DNA from: CAIOHW01 sp046317855
GTDB lineage: Bacteria; Bdellovibrionota; UBA1018
Direction of reading: 5' to 3'
Length of the DNA stretch: 32,042 nucleotides
NCBI GenBank assembly: GCA_046317855.1
Contig: JBKCVM010000032.1
Location: 1 to 32,042 of the forward strand
Shown here piece by piece: positions 16,645 to 24,421 of this stretch. The translations under genes and the position numbers were made by a program. Below the pieces are notes generated by a model. It was given only the letters and a program-made list of their open reading frames with translations, made no database searches and was not told the origin of the DNA. Position 1 is the stretch's first letter. The number at the start of each line of letters is the position of its first letter.

Positions 16645-16718
16645 CTTGCGCGCTAAAATTGCCTGATCAATAAAGTCAGGCGATGGGCACCCTATCTTTT
16701 TTATCTAGCTAGCGCAAG
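16645..16718. repeat. nested inverted repeats upstream of the sigma-54 activator gene
   Basis: CTTGCGC (16645-16651) pairs with GCGCAAG (16712-16718), and inside them GCCTGA (16661-16666) pairs with TCAGGC (16676-16681) around a 9-base loop. They cover the presumed leader/promoter of the activator gene (ATG at 16629) and could be a protein-binding site or a structured leader. This is visible symmetry only. Confidence 0.4.
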
Positions 16719-16789
16719 AGGGGGGTGGAAAGGCCTAATCTGGAGTAGAAACCTACTAAATATTAACAATATCAATATCTTAAATGTAA

Positions 16790-16824
16790 ATGACGCGGCG
16801 CTTAAGTAAAAGGTGTCCAACACC
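16790..16824 (+). repeat. dispersed palindromic repeat, copy 1
   Basis: 35 bases starting ATGACGCGGCGCTTAAG and ending AAAAGGTGTCCAACACC. It is identical to copy 2 over all 35 bases and matches copy 3 except at one position in the shared 32. The 3' part GGTGTCCAACACC is a near-palindrome of REP type. The GTG inside it is a possible start for the gene downstream. Confidence 0.9.
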
Positions 16825-16836
16825 GAAAAGTTGGTG

Positions 16837-17103
16837 ATGCGCCGAATCCTTTATAGGCCGGCCCCTTTGCTGGGCGTGGTGTCCGGGCTGCTTGGGGCTA
16901 TTTTGCTGGCGGTTGGGGCCGTCCGGGCAGACGACGGCTTTTATTTTCAAAGATTTGATCCCGTCCAGCTTTCGGACTTCAGGGCGTTCTTTGGCGAAGA
17001 GGTTTCGAGCGGCAGGCTCGACTACTGGTTCAAGGAGGCGCATTCGGAATTGTCGAGTCGCGTGTTCTCGCAGATCGTTAACGAAGGCGTGCTGCAGGAT
17101 TGA
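16837..17103 (+). CDS. small exported protein of unknown function
   Basis: 88 residues from ATG 16837. A longer form from GTG 16813 would begin inside the upstream repeat and is less likely because it would push the signal peptide inward. Residues 1-31 are a signal peptide (MRRILYRPAP, a Leu/Gly/Ala/Val core, cleavage near VRA-DD). The mature part of about 57 residues is acidic and aromatic (FYFQRFDPVQLSDFRAFFGEE) with helices, and ends shortly before repeat copy 2. It might be complete, or the N-terminal stump of a longer protein interrupted by the repeat. No family recognised. It is followed 3 bases later by the start of the next gene, so both are probably expressed together. Confidence 0.55.
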   Translation: MRRILYRPAPLLGVVSGLLGAILLAVGAVRADDGFYFQRFDPVQLSDFRAFFGEEVSSGRLDYWFKEAHSELSSRVFSQIVNEGVLQD

Positions 17104-17106
17104 GAT

Positions 17107-17141
17107 ATGACGCGGCGCTTAAGTAAAAGGTGTCCAACACC
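17107..17141 (+). repeat. dispersed palindromic repeat, copy 2
   Basis: 35 bases identical to copy 1, in the same orientation, starting 3 bases after the stop of the small exported protein. Its first bases ATGACG are the start codon and second codon of the next gene. Confidence 0.9.
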
Positions 17142-18705
17142 CTGGGCTGCTCTGATGGCACTCGCGCAGCTTTGCTGGGCTCAGGGCGGGCCGATGGAGC
17201 CGTACTCGGTGCGGCCGGATATTAGGCAGGTGGTGCCGCGGGCTCATCCGGAGCTGGGCACGAGTTGGGAGCGCCTGAAGCGCGGACAAATCGAGGCCGT
17301 GGCTCAGCTCCTCGAGCTTTATCCCGACCATGACATTTACTTCGTGGCTCGTGATGCCGAGCTGCTCTACGATGCCGCGCTGCTTGCCGCTCGCGATGAG
17401 CCTTCTCTTGCTGCACGACTTCACCTGCTGAATGTCTCACGAGCCAGTGCGCACAGCCCGCACTTGCTGGAGTACCTCGCCCAGGAGGGAATCACAAAAG
17501 CCGCGCTGATGGCCGGCAAAAAGATGCTCATCGTAGACACCGGCTTTGTGGGCAGCATCTCGCGAGAAATTGGCCAGCGGATCACCGGGCGCTCCGGGTT
17601 TTCACTGAAGTCCCATCTGATTTGTTCGGTGGGTTCGGAACATCCGTCGAGCAGGGTTTTCCTGACTGCGCTCAATCCGGCTGCTCCGGATCTTCATCCG
17701 ACAGCTAGCGTGGACGCCCTCGCACGGTATGAGTTCATGCCTCGTTACACGGGGCGATCGAGTGATTTTGAGAGGATCGAGGGGCGATGGCAGCCGATGA
17801 GCGCAGTCAATAGTCCGAACGTCTTGACGGATGATGGATTGGTAAGCCCTGCTTCTGCGCAGGCCTATATGGAGGACCTTGCCCATTCGCTGCAGGATCC
17901 GAAGGTGCTTGGTGCTGTGGCGCGACGGCGCGCACAATGGCGTACCCTGATGTCTCTGGCTCTCTCGGGCCAGAAACTGCTGCTCAAAAACGAGCTCCGC
18001 GCCCTTGCCATCAACGGCGACCGCACACTCGAGGCAATGGTCCGGGACTTTGTCGAAGTGCTCTCGCGCAATCCTCCACCCAATGTGCCAAGGAGGGTCT
18101 CGGGTTCAATTGCGCTTTCAGAGCTGGGGCTTTTTCCCCCCGACCTCTCCGATCTCACGAGCAATCGCAAGATCCAGATGAAGAAGCACCCAGAATGGCG
18201 GATGATCCTCTCCAATACCGACAAAGGAGTCGAGGACCTGGTCCTTTCGGGGCGATTTGGAGTCCTGAAGGAACTTGCGGATTCGCTCTATGACCCGGGT
18301 TTTGAAGAGGCGGTGGCAAAGCATCTGGCGAGATTGCAAAGCCCTAGCCGCGAGGCGGTTGAGTTCCTGGAACGATGGATGGCCCGCGAGGACCCCAGGA
18401 TAATGGCGACTCTTGCCAGCAGTTTTTTTGCTGCTCCGGGTTCGGCTTATTGGGGGGCGGCTCCGGTGCTTCGTTACATCGAGTTGGCTGACCAGGAGGC
18501 GTTGGGACATTTGGTGGAACATGGCCTGTCCAAGCCGCACTCGGCGGCCTGGGGCGAGGAGGTCCTGTTGAAGTTGATCCGCAAGGAGGCGGAAAAGCGG
18601 GTCATATCGATGGTGGCCGAGCTTGGTTTTGCCCAGGGATTGGCCGAAAAAACCGTACGATCCTGCCCCGTGCTGTTTGGAGAATTTAACGCGGCGCTTA
18701 AGTAA
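17107..18705 (+). CDS. exported protein with 'ARD ... DTG' motifs, unknown function
   Basis: 532 residues. The first 12 residues (MTRRLSKRCPTP) are encoded by repeat copy 2 and supply the basic part of a signal peptide whose core WAALMALAQLCWAQ follows. The last five codons and the stop come from copy 3. Residues 75-160 contain YFVARDAELLYDA (A81-R82-D83) and MLIVDTGFVGSI (D144-T145-G146). These resemble the C-terminal part of large HAD-type proteins found in polysaccharide gene clusters ('FLARDG ... VDIGW.GS'), but the HAD catalytic part is absent. The rest is mostly helical and may be repeat-like. The native ends may have been replaced by repeat sequence. That it is coding is supported by length and by its high-quality codon pattern; the function is unknown. 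Confidence 0.7.
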   Translation: MTRRLSKRCPTPWAALMALAQLCWAQGGPMEPYSVRPDIRQVVPRAHPELGTSWERLKRGQIEAVAQLLELYPDHDIYFVARDAELLYDAALLAARDEPSLAARLHLLNVSRASAHSPHLLEYLAQEGITKAALMAGKKMLIVDTGFVGSISREIGQRITGRSGFSLKSHLICSVGSEHPSSRVFLTALNPAAPDLHPTASVDALARYEFMPRYTGRSSDFERIEGRWQPMSAVNSPNVLTDDGLVSPASAQAYMEDLAHSLQDPKVLGAVARRRAQWRTLMSLALSGQKLLLKNELRALAINGDRTLEAMVRDFVEVLSRNPPPNVPRRVSGSIALSELGLFPPDLSDLTSNRKIQMKKHPEWRMILSNTDKGVEDLVLSGRFGVLKELADSLYDPGFEEAVAKHLARLQSPSREAVEFLERWMAREDPRIMATLASSFFAAPGSAYWGAAPVLRYIELADQEALGHLVEHGLSKPHSAAWGEEVLLKLIRKEAEKRVISMVAELGFAQGLAEKTVRSCPVLFGEFNAALK

Positions 18706-18720
18706 AAGGTGTCCGACACC
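18689..18720 (+). repeat. dispersed palindromic repeat, copy 3 (also terminator-like for the thiolase gene)
   Basis: 32 bases with one difference from copies 1 and 2: the stem centre is GTCCGACACC rather than GTCCAACACC, which makes a better palindrome. It fills the gap between two convergent genes: the stop TAA (18703-18705) of the plus-strand gene lies within it, and the thiolase stop begins on the very next base (18721). Read on the minus strand it is a GGTGTC/GACACC hairpin followed by TTTTACTT, a weak intrinsic-terminator layout for thiolase. Confidence 0.85.
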
Positions 18721-20028
18721 CTACATGGCTTCGACCACCATCACCGAGCCCAGGCCCCCTGCGGCGCAGATCGAGATGAGGCCCAAGGACTTGTTGCGGG
18801 CGCGCAGGCCGTGCAGGGTCTGCAGCACCATCCGGGTGCCGGTGGCGCCAAAAGGGTGGCCGAGCGGAATGCTGCCGCCGTGGATGTTCAGGCGCGAAGG
18901 GTCGACCGAGCCGATGGCCTTGGAGAGGCCGAGCTTTTCGCGGGCAAAGCTGGCACTTTCGATCGCGCGGACCGTCGAGAGCACCTGCGCGGCGAAGGCC
19001 TCGTGCACTTCGAGCAGGTCGATGTCGCTCCACTGCACGCCGGCCGACGCCAGCGCGCGCGGAATGGCGTACACCGGGCCGATCAGCAGCGGCTCTTTTT
19101 TGATGTCCACGCCGGCGGCGGCGTAGCCGCGGATGCGGCCCAGGGGCTTAAGTCCGAGCTCGCGCGCGCGCGATTCCTTCATCAACATCACGGCCGAAGC
19201 GCCGTCGGTCAGCGGGCTTGCGTTGCCCGCAGTGATGGTTCCGTCCTTGTAGAAGGCGGGCCTGAGGCCTGCGATCTTTTCGACCGAAGTGTCGCCGCGT
19301 ACATCGGTGTCGCGGTCAATGACCTTGGAGTCGGGCGTGGCCACGGCGGCGACGTGGGTTTTGTAGAAGCCGGATTCCCACGCGGCCGCGGCCTTGTGGT
19401 GGCTTTCGACGGCGTAGCGGTCCTGCTCCTCGCGCCCCACGCCAAACACGCGGGCCATGAGGTCGGCCGACTGGCCCATGGAGAGGCCCGTCGTGGGCTC
19501 GTTGATTCCGGGGGCGTGCGGAGCCAGGAGCGCAGGCTTGAACTTCGATAAGAGCGCAAGGCGCTGGCCCACGGTCTTGGCCTTGGCCAGATCCTGAAAG
19601 TAATCCGTGGCCTTCTGGCTGAAGAGGGCGCGCACCGAGCTGATCGACTCGACGCCGCCTGCGATCCCGGTCTGGATCTGTCCGGAGACGATCTTGGCCA
19701 TGATGCCGGCAACCGATTCGGCCGATGAAGCGCAGTAGCGGTTGATGGTGGTGCAGGGAATGGATGACGGAAGTCCAGAGTCAAACAGCGCCTCGCGCGA
19801 AACGTTGGTGCCCTCGGCGGGCGCGCTCACGATGCCAAAGTACACTTCTTCGATGAGAGTCGGGATGAGCGCAGGGTCGATCGCCGCCCGAGCGACCGTT
19901 TCGCGCAGTGCCACTCCGCCCAGCATGGATGCGGGCATTTTCTTGAAAACGGTGCGGGCCCTCACAAAAGGGGTACGGGCTCCGGCGACGACGACAATGC
20001 TTTCTTGCGGATCTCGAGTGTTCTGCAT
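18721..20028 (-). CDS. thiolase (acetyl-CoA acyltransferase, FadI/FadA type)
   Basis: 435 residues, the length of FadI-type beta-oxidation thiolases. The nucleophile is C99 in NRYCASSAES, the HEAFA loop is present (EVHEAFAAQ), H391 lies in GGSIPLGHPFGATG, and C421 is in ICAAGGLGS; all are the catalytic set. It catalyses thiolytic cleavage of 3-ketoacyl-CoA, or the reverse condensation, in the cytoplasm. No 3-hydroxyacyl-CoA dehydrogenase or acyl-CoA dehydrogenase lies next to it, so it is a stand-alone copy here. The gene looks clearly richer in G and C (many GCG/CGC codons) than its neighbours. The gene ends directly against repeat copy 3, and its start is only about 40 bases from the divergent glycosyltransferase. 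Confidence 0.95.
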   Translation of the reverse strand: MQNTRDPQESIVVVAGARTPFVRARTVFKKMPASMLGGVALRETVARAAIDPALIPTLIEEVYFGIVSAPAEGTNVSREALFDSGLPSSIPCTTINRYCASSAESVAGIMAKIVSGQIQTGIAGGVESISSVRALFSQKATDYFQDLAKAKTVGQRLALLSKFKPALLAPHAPGINEPTTGLSMGQSADLMARVFGVGREEQDRYAVESHHKAAAAWESGFYKTHVAAVATPDSKVIDRDTDVRGDTSVEKIAGLRPAFYKDGTITAGNASPLTDGASAVMLMKESRARELGLKPLGRIRGYAAAGVDIKKEPLLIGPVYAIPRALASAGVQWSDIDLLEVHEAFAAQVLSTVRAIESASFAREKLGLSKAIGSVDPSRLNIHGGSIPLGHPFGATGTRMVLQTLHGLRARNKSLGLISICAAGGLGSVMVVEAM

Positions 20029-20070
20029 GGCCTTTTGAGTGTACGCTCTCGGCCGAGAGGGTCAATTAAC

Positions 20071-21753
20071 TTGGGCCGCCTGAACTGGGTTTCTTTTGCA
20101 AAAATCACTGCTGCCATCGTTTTGGCTTACTTGCCATTTGCCGGTTGGATGAGCATTCCGCTGACGGGTGATCAGAAAGTGTACCTGAGCACTGCGATCG
20201 AAATGGAATCGGCAGGAAGCACGCTCATTCCGCTTCTGTTTGGCGAGCCCAGCTACTACAAGCCTCCGCTCCAGTACTGGGCAACCATTGCAAGCTTGCG
20301 CCAGTGGGGCTTTTCGATGTTCGCAGCGCTGCTCCCCTCGGTTCTGCTGGCTTGGCTTGCTGCGACCTGTGCGGGATCGATTGCTGCGCGCCTCTGGCCG
20401 GAGCGTAAGGAAGCCCATGCGCGCGCCGGGCTGTGGTTGCTCGCGAGCTTGGGCACGGCCACTTTTGGAATCACAGCGCAAATGGAGATCTACCTCGTTG
20501 CAATCAACTTACTCTGCTGGTGGCTTGCGCTGGAGTACTTGGCCCGCAATCCGCTTGAGCGGTTGCGCAATCCCTGGGCTTTGTATGCTGCTTGGGCTGT
20601 TGCTGGGCTGGGAGGTTTAGCCAAGAGCCCGCTCTATTCGGCTCTCTGGGGGGTGGGGTTTTGGATTCATCTCGCCATCACGCGTGAGTGGCGTGAGTTC
20701 AAGAATCCGCACCATTGGTTTGCAGTTGTTTTTGGCGCGCTGCTCGGAGCTACCTGGTTTGCAGCAGTGTACCATCTGGATGGCGAAGCGTTCGTGTCCC
20801 AGTACTTTTTACGCGAGACCCTTGCAAAGGCCGGCGGAAATGGCGGAACGATCGGGGAGCTCTGGCAGTCGCTGCTGGTCTATTGCCTACCTTGGGCGCC
20901 CTTGGCCCTGCTGGGGCTGATACGATTGATTCGTGGGCAGGGTGCTTCGCGTGAGTTCACGGGCTTTGTCGTGGCGAGCACCGTTCCTTCCGCGCTCTTC
21001 TTTACTTTGTATCCGTATCGGATTGGGCCGTACTTGTATGTTCTGGTTCCCACTGCTGCTTTGCTGGCCGCTTGGGTTGAAGCGGAGCATGCCCGAGGGC
21101 GGGTGGTTCGAGGCATCGGCTGGACTCGCAGGCTCACGGCGATTGCGCTGGGTTTGGTCTCTGCCTATCTGGCATGGGTGGGGATGCGGGCCGGGATTTT
21201 TACGGTTACGGTCAATCTGGCGGTCTGCGTACTTGCCGGACTCTGGTTCTGGTCTGCGTTTAGGCCACGTCAATGGGTGGTGGCGGCGCTGGGAGTGGTT
21301 TTTTGGTATCATCTGGCGGCCGTGTCACTCGGAGAGCGAGACGTGCGGGGTCTGAGGGACTATGCGGAGAAGAATCCGCACCGCGGTCTTTCCATGCTCG
21401 ATGACGAGAGAAATATCTGGCATGAGGTGGGGCTCTTATCGCTTGCGCTCAAAAAACCGATTGAGCGGCTCGTGGATGTAGATGAAGTGATCGATGCCCT
21501 TGAAGATGGCCAAGCCGTAGTGCTCAGCTCCGAGCAAAGTCAAAAGTTTGGGGCTGAGATTCGTCAGGTATTGGCCCAAGAGATGGACGGTCGTGAGCTT
21601 GAAGTCGTGCATTGGAGCCGGCTCAGTACTCGAAGGCAGCTTCCGCTTGGAGACTTGTTGCGCGCGCGCCGAAAGCTTGAGTTCGGACGAGATTTTCAAA
21701 TCCTTTCGCTTCCCCCCGACATGGAGCGTGAAGTGCCTGAGGGCGGAGTCTGA
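20071..21753 (+). CDS. GT-C family membrane glycosyltransferase (ArnT/PMT-like)
   Basis: 560 residues if started at TTG 20071, chosen because GAGAGG (20055-20060) lies 10 bases upstream and the first membrane helix then begins at once. An ATG at 20005 is possible but overlaps the divergent thiolase. About ten or more membrane segments. After helix 1 comes TGDQKVYLSTAIEMESAGSTLIP and then YYKPPLQYW, the GT-C pattern in which an acidic residue in the first periplasmic loop is catalytic (D of GDQ) and KPPL-W follows. Such enzymes move a sugar from a polyprenyl-phosphate carrier to lipid A, a glycan or a protein on the periplasmic side. The C-terminal 130 residues are soluble (about LGERDVRGL onward) and presumably periplasmic, as in ArnT. 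The acceptor is unknown. It ends 11 bases before the convergent tolB. Confidence 0.85.
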   Translation: MGRLNWVSFAKITAAIVLAYLPFAGWMSIPLTGDQKVYLSTAIEMESAGSTLIPLLFGEPSYYKPPLQYWATIASLRQWGFSMFAALLPSVLLAWLAATCAGSIAARLWPERKEAHARAGLWLLASLGTATFGITAQMEIYLVAINLLCWWLALEYLARNPLERLRNPWALYAAWAVAGLGGLAKSPLYSALWGVGFWIHLAITREWREFKNPHHWFAVVFGALLGATWFAAVYHLDGEAFVSQYFLRETLAKAGGNGGTIGELWQSLLVYCLPWAPLALLGLIRLIRGQGASREFTGFVVASTVPSALFFTLYPYRIGPYLYVLVPTAALLAAWVEAEHARGRVVRGIGWTRRLTAIALGLVSAYLAWVGMRAGIFTVTVNLAVCVLAGLWFWSAFRPRQWVVAALGVVFWYHLAAVSLGERDVRGLRDYAEKNPHRGLSMLDDERNIWHEVGLLSLALKKPIERLVDVDEVIDALEDGQAVVLSSEQSQKFGAEIRQVLAQEMDGRELEVVHWSRLSTRRQLPLGDLLRARRKLEFGRDFQILSLPPDMEREVPEGGV

Positions 21754-21764
21754 TCGTGCACAAC

Positions 21765-23093
21765 CTAGCGGGGCGGATTGCTCCACTTGGGAGCAACGCA
21801 ATTTCCCAATCCATACGTTAAGCGCTTAGTGAAAGTCCCGTCGACGTTGACCACGTAAATGTTGCTGGTGCCCGTGCGATTGGAGCTGAATACGATGAAG
21901 TTGCCATCCGGACTGAAGCTCGGGTCTTCGTTGTTGCCCTGGTCCTTGGTGAGGCGCTCAATGGCGGTGCCGTCTGGGTTCATGATGAACAGATCAAAGC
22001 GGCCATCGATCCATCCTGCAAAAGCGATCTTGTTGTTGGAAGGGGACCAGCTCGGGGTGGCATTGTAGCGCCCAGCATAGGTGAGTCGTCGCACTTGAGA
22101 ACCGTCTGATGACATGGAGTAGATCATAGGCATTCCGCTGCGTGATGAAACGAAAGCCAGTTTGGACCCGTCGGGGCTCCAGGTCGGATCCACGTCAAAG
22201 CCAAAAGAAGAAGTGAGCCTTTTTGCGTTCCCTCCGCGCTCAACGACATAGATTTCAGGATTTCCACTAAAGCTCAAAGTAGCAGCAATGGTGCTGCCAT
22301 CCGGTGAGTAGGCAGCGCCACTATTGATTCCTTTCTTGTTGGAAATCAGGCGCACAGCGCGAGTGGCAAAGTCGAGTTCATACAAGTCGATGTTTTTCGT
22401 GTTGTCTGAATGACGGGCGTAGACCGAATAGGCCAGTCGAGTGCCATCGGGATGCCAAGCGGGTGCAAACGAGATCGAGTTATGCCGGGTGATTTGTCGG
22501 GCTTCACTCCCGTCAAAGTTCATCATGTAGATTTCTTTGTTGCCCTTGCGACGCCCTCCGTCGCAGCTCATGGCAATTTTGGTTTGAAAAATGCCGGTTA
22601 AACCAGTGAGTGCTTTGACGATGTCGTTAGCAAAAGTGTGCGCCAGCGCTTTGATGTCTTCAGTCGAAGCAACGTAGGGTTTTAAAAAGAGGAGCTTGCT
22701 TCCAAAAGTATCGTAAAGCGCTCCCTCGAGACGCAGTCTTCCGTCTGCACGGCTGAGGCTGGTTTTGGCCAAAAACTCTGCACCCACAGTAGTCCAATCA
22801 GAAAACTTAAAGGTTCCAGGTGCGATTCCGGCCCCTGGAGTTTCGATGAAAGCAGCAGGCTCCAGAAATCTAAAGAGATCCATGAATTTTAGGTCAGCTG
22901 CAACCGTATCGACCAGGGTCTTGGCGTCCGCTCGCGCGGCAGGATCTGCCTGAATCGGAGCAAGTGCGATCACTGCTTTCTTGGGTTTAGCTGTGCCTAC
23001 CGCAATGTAGGGACTGTCTTGGGCAAGTGCCTTTGAAATCAGGGTTGAAAACGAGAAAGCTGCGGCCAATGCAATCACGAGTTGCTTGAGCAT
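21765..23093 (-). CDS. tolB: Tol-Pal system translocation protein TolB
   Basis: 442 residues with a signal peptide cut after SKALA (about residue 24). The N-terminal domain (about 30-165) is the TolB amino domain with the pattern L..DL.FMDLFRFL. A six-bladed beta-propeller of PD40 repeats follows, each with the phrase 'SPDG..IAF.S...G...IY....dG' (for example WSPDGSKLAFVSSRSGMPMIYSMSSDG, FSPDGNFIVFSSNRTGTSNIYVV). TolB is periplasmic and links Pal with TolA during outer-membrane constriction. It is last in the tolQ-tolR-tolA/tonB-like-tolB block, 30 bases after the upstream gene. No pal or cpoB follows: the next gene converges. Confidence 0.95.
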   Translation of the reverse strand: MLKQLVIALAAAFSFSTLISKALAQDSPYIAVGTAKPKKAVIALAPIQADPAARADAKTLVDTVAADLKFMDLFRFLEPAAFIETPGAGIAPGTFKFSDWTTVGAEFLAKTSLSRADGRLRLEGALYDTFGSKLLFLKPYVASTEDIKALAHTFANDIVKALTGLTGIFQTKIAMSCDGGRRKGNKEIYMMNFDGSEARQITRHNSISFAPAWHPDGTRLAYSVYARHSDNTKNIDLYELDFATRAVRLISNKKGINSGAAYSPDGSTIAATLSFSGNPEIYVVERGGNAKRLTSSFGFDVDPTWSPDGSKLAFVSSRSGMPMIYSMSSDGSQVRRLTYAGRYNATPSWSPSNNKIAFAGWIDGRFDLFIMNPDGTAIERLTKDQGNNEDPSFSPDGNFIVFSSNRTGTSNIYVVNVDGTFTKRLTYGLGNCVAPKWSNPPR

Positions 23094-23123
23094 GGGGTCA
23101 CTATAAGAAAAGCGGCGACTGGA

Positions 23124-23957
23124 TTAAAGAGGAAAGCCCACCGTGATCCCGTGCACCAGCAAAGGAGCTGCCTGCTCACGCGGAGGGGGCGGAAATGGCT
23201 GCGAAGCGGTGACCGTTTTTTTGACCGCTTCATCAAATTGCGAGTTGCCCGAGCTCAAAATCAGACGAAAGTTACGGATTGAGCCTTTTGAGTCAATGAA
23301 GAGCACGACCCTGGCTGAAAGGTTTTGGCGAGAGAGCCAGACGGGCAGTTCCCAGTTTTGCTGTAATCGGCTCCTGACTTCGTCGTAATAGCTGAATTCT
23401 CCAGTTTCTCGGGCATCGCCCGAGACTGAGCTCCCGCGCGAGATTTGATTTCCTTTGAACAGAGTTCCGGCCTTTGGTTCTGAAGAAATTTTGGCCAGAG
23501 ACTTCATTCTGGCCAGGGCAGACTCCATCTTGCGCTTACGCTCAGACTCCTCTCGGGCCATCCGCTCAAGTTGCTGGATGCGCTTGCGATTGCGTTGAGT
23601 GAGGTCTTGTGTCGGCGGAGCCTTGAGTCCGGCTTCTTCGGGCTGAGCAGTTTCGAGAGCGGATGAGGGCACTGTGGGGTTGAGGTCTTTTTTGAGAAGA
23701 TCAGGGAGTCCCACGAGATCCACGCGGAGTGAGGGCTGGTAGGGCTTTGGAGTGCCCGGAAAAACCACGCTCTTCAGCACAAAAAAAGCGAGTAATACAC
23801 AGTGAAAAAAAAGCGAGAGCTTGAGGTTGGATCCGACAGCGTCTTCACCTTGAGGTTTGGGTGCGCTCAGATGAGAGGGCGGGCGCGAGCGAGGACCGGC
23901 CCGCCTGTCCTCGCTTTGGGTCTCACCCGTGATGAGCATTCCGAGCTCTTGGGTCAT
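23124..23957 (-). CDS. TolA/TonB-type energy-transducing protein
   Basis: 277 residues. A cytoplasmic N-terminus (about 45 aa, basic) leads to one membrane helix (about 46-67, LKLSLFFHCVLLAFFVLKSVVF), then a Pro-rich and highly charged helical stretch (about 110-165, KRIQQLERMAREESERKRKME) that can span the periplasm. A C-terminal TonB/TolA-like domain follows (about 190-277; YYDEVRSRLQQNWELP, VVLFIDSKGSIRNFRLILSSGNSQFDEAVKKTV, FPPPP). The C-terminus reads like TonB C-terminal domains, while the place between tolR and tolB says TolA. It is shorter than E. coli TolA (421 aa). The unusually long cytoplasmic tail is notable. Confidence 0.88.
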   Translation of the reverse strand: MTQELGMLITGETQSEDRRAGPRSRPPSHLSAPKPQGEDAVGSNLKLSLFFHCVLLAFFVLKSVVFPGTPKPYQPSLRVDLVGLPDLLKKDLNPTVPSSALETAQPEEAGLKAPPTQDLTQRNRKRIQQLERMAREESERKRKMESALARMKSLAKISSEPKAGTLFKGNQISRGSSVSGDARETGEFSYYDEVRSRLQQNWELPVWLSRQNLSARVVLFIDSKGSIRNFRLILSSGNSQFDEAVKKTVTASQPFPPPPREQAAPLLVHGITVGFPL

Positions 23958-23976
23958 CGGTGATCCTCGTGGTTCT

Positions 23977-24417
23977 TCAGAGCTTTGAGCGGTTATCAGC
24001 CGAGGGATCGGTGACGAGCCCCACCCGGTGAATTTTAGCGCGCTTCACTTCAGCCATGACCTGGGCGATCAGGCCGTAGGGAAGCCCTTGGTCTGCCTGT
24101 ATAAAAACTTCGACGTCAGGGCGAGCGGCGGCAATCGCTTCTAGCCTTGCGCGCAAGGTGCCGGGCTCTATTGCTTTTTCGCCAATCAAGATTTGGCGAT
24201 TCTTATTAATGGCCAGTACCAACGGCTCTTTCGTTTCGTTCAGGGTCTGCGCAGTCGTCTTGGGCAGATCCACTTGGACTCCTTGCTGCATGAGCGGAGC
24301 CGAAATCATAAATACGATGAGCAAGACGAGCATGACGTCTACTAGCGGAGTGACGTTGATCTCTGCCAGTGCGGTTGCGGTTCCGTTTCGGCTGGGCTGC
24401 TGGAGGGATCCTGCCAT
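23977..24417 (-). CDS. tolR: Tol biopolymer channel protein TolR (ExbD family)
   Basis: 146 residues from ATG 24417, 4 bases after the tolQ stop, with AAGGAAAG as ribosome binding site. An earlier ATG (24453) would overlap tolQ by 32 bases. One membrane helix (about 23-43) carries the family motif INVTPLVDVMLVLLIVF with the proton-path Asp. The periplasmic domain follows (QVDLPKT, IQADQGLPYGLIAQVMAEVKRAKIHRVGLVT). With TolQ it forms the proton channel that powers the TolA-type protein. Confidence 0.95.
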   Translation of the reverse strand: MAGSLQQPSRNGTATALAEINVTPLVDVMLVLLIVFMISAPLMQQGVQVDLPKTTAQTLNETKEPLVLAINKNRQILIGEKAIEPGTLRARLEAIAAARPDVEVFIQADQGLPYGLIAQVMAEVKRAKIHRVGLVTDPSADNRSKL

Positions 24418-24421
24418 GGGA

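Noticed and set aside
16681..16705. A sigma-54 (-24/-12) promoter near GGGCACCCTATC
   Set aside because: The GG element is present, but no GC pair occurs at the required distance; T-run follows instead.
16790..18720. The three repeat copies as a CRISPR array
   Set aside because: Spacing is 317 and 1579 bases, the intervals are coding, and there are only three copies; a REP-like dispersed repeat fits better.
18709..19551. 280-residue plus-strand frame across the thiolase gene
   Set aside because: The thiolase frame holds all catalytic motifs on the other strand; the long antisense frame is expected in GC-rich sequence and its product is Gly/Ala/His/Arg noise.
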